The position numbers and the translations under genes were made by a program. Below the pieces are notes generated by a model, which saw only the letters and a list, made by a program, of their open reading frames with translations, was not told where the DNA came from and did not search any database. A stretch of 64,000 nucleotides of DNA. Source: Terrimonas ferruginea DSM 30193. Its GTDB lineage: Bacteria > Bacteroidota > Bacteroidia > Chitinophagales > Chitinophagaceae. Every line of letters starts with the position of its first letter. The stretch's first letter is position 1. Below are positions 62,061 to 64,000 of this stretch, in pieces. The stretch is taken from assembly GCF_000425585.1 (NCBI RefSeq), contig NZ_KE384401.1, positions 124,001 to 188,000 on the forward strand, written 5' to 3'.

Positions 62061-62391
62061 AGGAATGTTTTGAAAAAGAGACGGCTTGCTCAAAAGGAGA
62101 TAGTAAGTTAAAACAAAAGTTCTTAACTCATCCAGGAAGTAAACACCTCATATTTAATCTATATAGCGATATAATAAATCAAGTATCTGATGAGCGTGAC
62201 AATAGTGCCAGGAAGGCTTTTTTGACCTTACCGATAATAACGATCGGAGCTGGTTAAGTATGGCTGGAAGTTGTGTATGACTTTGACTCAAATCCTTTCC
62301 GGTTCAATTGATCAACGTAGAATTTTAGGATTAAAAAGGAGTATTCGTTTATTATTTAAAAGTGAAATAATGGCCAATTTTCATTAATTTA

Positions 62392-62421
62392 TCACTTTAA
62401 AAGTGAATTTTCATAACTTTG
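62392..62421 (+). promoter_or_regulatory. Operator overlapping the promoter of the toxin-antitoxin module
   Basis: TCACTTT-A-AAAGTGA (62392-62406) is a perfect inverted repeat directly upstream of TAACTTTG (62414-62421), which fits the TAnnTTTG -7 box. Another AAAGTGA half-site is at 62359-62365. The palindrome lies where the -33 to -7 spacer should be, so a bound repressor would block polymerase. The region 62061-62391 holds no recognisable gene. Confidence 0.6.
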
Positions 62422-62494
62422 ATTGAACTTAATCCCTTTCCACACATTCTAAATGACAATTTTATGAGTATCAGACCATTATTAACCGTAATAA

Positions 62495-62875
62495 ATGAGA
62501 CGAATGACGACAGAGGCTCAGGTGAAAGCGTTCTTAAGTGATTTTCACCAAAAGATTAAAATTTATCCCGAAGAAGTAAGATTTAGGGATGACAGAGGAA
62601 AGAATTTCGAAGCATTAGCTGTATTGGATATTTCGGCCAGACAAAGATTAGAATATATAAAAGCACTTACTGTAACCGACTATTCGGAAGGCCCGAAAGA
62701 CGATATTTTACATGCGGGATCTCCGTTGTGGGTATTTGGGTGTATGGTGAAAAAGATGAGTGTTTATATTAAAATTAGCATGGGGTCTCCAAACAAACCT
62801 GTAATATGCATTTCATTTCATCCTGCCGAATATGAAATGACGTTTCCTTTCAAAAGGAGTGAAGACTATGAGTAA
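62495..62875 (+). CDS. MqsR-like toxin (type II toxin-antitoxin)
   Basis: 126 residues; ATG 62495 or the in-frame ATG 62504 may be used. Motifs are VKAFLSDFHQKIKIYPEEVR, FRDDRGKNFEALAVLDIS, LTVTDYSEGPKDD, LWVFGCMVKKMSVYIKI and VICISFHPAEYEMTFPFK. The TDYxxGP, W-x-FG and SFHxAEYxxxxPF pattern is that of Bacteroidota MqsR-type RNase-fold toxins, distant from E. coli MqsR. Its stop overlaps the antitoxin start by eight bases. Toxicity and RNase activity are inferred. Confidence 0.68.
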   Translation: MRRMTTEAQVKAFLSDFHQKIKIYPEEVRFRDDRGKNFEALAVLDISARQRLEYIKALTVTDYSEGPKDDILHAGSPLWVFGCMVKKMSVYIKISMGSPNKPVICISFHPAEYEMTFPFKRSEDYE

Positions 62876-63860
62876 CAAATTTGACAATTCCAGTGTGCTG
62901 AAGTGGGAGTCTCGCACATTAACGTATAGAAATGAAGAATACAGAGTATTATTTCACTTCTATGTTGATGGTGATACCGGTGAGCAATATACTACTACTG
63001 AATTAGATGAGTTAAACCTTACTCAACTACATAATTTATACCGATTCCGAAATGGGATACCATTTATTGATGAAATAAAAGCAATACGGGAACAATATGG
63101 TTTAAGTGCGTCTAAAATGAGCGAGGTGCTGGGATTGGCTGCCAATGTATATAAGAATTACGAAAATGGAGAAATGCCAAGCCCGGCAACCGGCCGGTTA
63201 ATTCAATTAGTTAAAGACCCAAAGGAGTTTAAGCATCTGATCGATATCTCCAGGCATAAAATGGAGCAAAACGATATTAATAAACTATTAAACAAGGTGC
63301 AATCGCAACTTAATAACTGGAATTTTGAGGAAAAGATATTTGAACATTATTTATTTGGTGAGATAAACCCAAGTTTATTTACTGGGTTTCGAAGTCCTAA
63401 TCTGGACAAAATCGGCAATATGGTAAAGTATTTCTCCTACTCATTGAAGCCGTTTACAACAAAGATGAATAAACTATTGTTTTTTGCAGATTTTCTACAT
63501 TTCAAGAAAACCGGATTTAGCATAAGCGGGCTTTGTTATAAAGCTATTGCCTACGGACCTGTGCCAAATAACTATGGAGGACTATACGACACATTATATG
63601 ATCATGGTTTTATGGAAAGAGAAGTAGTGACATTTAAAAATGGGGAAGGTGAAATATTCAAAAGTGCTGCAAAGGAAATAGCAGAAGATTTATTTGAATC
63701 AACCGAAATGAATGTCATGAACGAAGTTGTAAAAAAGATGGGTCATTTATCGACTAACGCAATAGTAAATGCCAGTCACGATGAAGATGCCTGGATAAGT
63801 AATGTCGATGAAAAGGATCGTGTAAATTACCTCTACAGTTTTTCTCTACGTTCAATATAG
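62868..63860 (+). CDS. HTH-Panacea (SocA/DUF4065) antitoxin
   Basis: 330 residues from ATG 62868, with AAAAGGAG 8 bases upstream as ribosome binding site (the frame's GTG at 62859 is less likely). A short N-terminal part has a degraded MqsA-like beginning (TYRNEEYRVLFHFYVDGDTG). An Xre-type HTH is at about 65-110 (IKAIREQYGLSASKMSEVLG; NVYKNYENGEMPSPATGR). The Panacea domain is at about 185-290 (KMNKLLFFADFLHFKKTGFS, CYKAIAYGPVPNNYGGLYDT). The Panacea domain neutralises diverse toxins; the HTH probably represses the operon through the upstream palindrome. Confidence 0.82.
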   Translation: MSNKFDNSSVLKWESRTLTYRNEEYRVLFHFYVDGDTGEQYTTTELDELNLTQLHNLYRFRNGIPFIDEIKAIREQYGLSASKMSEVLGLAANVYKNYENGEMPSPATGRLIQLVKDPKEFKHLIDISRHKMEQNDINKLLNKVQSQLNNWNFEEKIFEHYLFGEINPSLFTGFRSPNLDKIGNMVKYFSYSLKPFTTKMNKLLFFADFLHFKKTGFSISGLCYKAIAYGPVPNNYGGLYDTLYDHGFMEREVVTFKNGEGEIFKSAAKEIAEDLFESTEMNVMNEVVKKMGHLSTNAIVNASHDEDAWISNVDEKDRVNYLYSFSLRSI

Positions 63861-63912
63861 TAATTTGTAGTTTAAGCGTGATGCGAAGGTCTTTATTTAT
63901 GATCCTGAGGTC

Positions 63913-64000
63913 TCAACGACCATTATTCTTCTGAATATAATCAAATACCTGGTATGCCATATCGCCCAGTTTGCCGGCAATTGAATCGTCAGAAACATTC
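63913..64000 (-). CDS. C-terminal fragment of a gene running off the window
   Basis: On the minus strand, codons from the window end read NVSDDSIAGKLGDMAYQVFD, then YIQKNNGR, and stop at TGA (63913-63915). This looks like a real protein C-terminus. Only 28 residues are visible, so the family cannot be named. Confidence 0.5.
   Translation of the reverse strand, partial: NVSDDSIAGKLGDMAYQVFDYIQKNNGR

Overview
The window looks like chromosomal DNA of a Bacteroidota species, most likely family Chitinophagaceae. Four secreted proteins (2929-4425, 9517-15002, 31165-33603, 41695-42831) end in type IX secretion (T9SS) sorting domains. There are three SusC/TonB-type outer-membrane beta-barrel proteins, two GLPGLI-family genes, an HPP membrane protein, an HYC_CC_PP cysteine-rich peptide and several TAnnTTTG-type -7 promoter elements. 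No rRNA, tRNA, CRISPR array, prophage or insertion sequence was recognised. Most of the window is ordinary accessory chromosome. The mobile-like content is two toxin-antitoxin modules and dispersed palindromic repeats.

Layout. 1-2.8 kb: the N-terminal part of a dipeptidyl peptidase IV homologue, then an ECF42-type sigma factor with its DGPF/YciI partner. 2.9-5.5 kb: a T9SS beta-propeller protein, an AAC(3)-I-like acetyltransferase and a DinB-fold protein. 5.5-9.1 kb: a propeller-type sensor kinase and a NarL-type regulator that converge and overlap at their 3' ends. 9.5-15 kb: a very large T9SS adhesin-like repeat protein split by a single-base frameshift. 15-21.9 kb: small stand-alone genes (GyrI-like, PhnD-like, secreted unknowns, DUF4932-like, STM3941-like, cupin, KTSC-like) separated by palindromic intergenic repeats. 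21.9-26.3 kb: a TonB receptor / OmpR regulator / sensor kinase operon. 26.5-31 kb: an SGNH esterase, then a probable metal-uptake TonB receptor with an HMA-fold partner and an HYC_CC_PP peptide, then an HPP protein. 31-43.5 kb: a T9SS beta-helix protein, an orphan NarL regulator, a zinc alcohol dehydrogenase, a SemiSWEET transporter, a methionine-rich TPR protein, an AraC regulator, two secreted alpha/beta hydrolases and an M23 peptidase. 43.4-49.5 kb: a first GLPGLI module, a rifampin phosphotransferase homologue (rph) and a HicAB module. 49.5-57.4 kb: a serine beta-lactamase-family fusion, a PadR/HAAS/DJ-1 operon, a frameshifted kinase-like gene, a di-haem cytochrome c peroxidase and a metallopeptidase. 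57.4-62 kb: a second GLPGLI module with a TonB-type barrel. 62.4-63.9 kb: an MqsR-like toxin with an HTH-Panacea antitoxin. A partial minus-strand gene runs off the right end.

How the genes fit together. The strongest operon calls rest on overlaps or very short gaps: sigma/YciI, TonB receptor-HMA protein (ATGA overlap), TonB receptor-regulator-kinase, PadR-HAAS (ATGA overlap)-DJ-1, lipoprotein-GLPGLI-barrel-peptidase, hicAB and MqsR-Panacea. The best candidates for a less-described system are the MqsR-like/Panacea pair, whose palindromic operator lies just upstream of the -7 element, the repeated propeller-lipoprotein/GLPGLI arrangement, and a family of 26-30 bp perfect intergenic palindromes found three times. 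Two genes carry single-base frameshifts that could be real decay or sequencing error.
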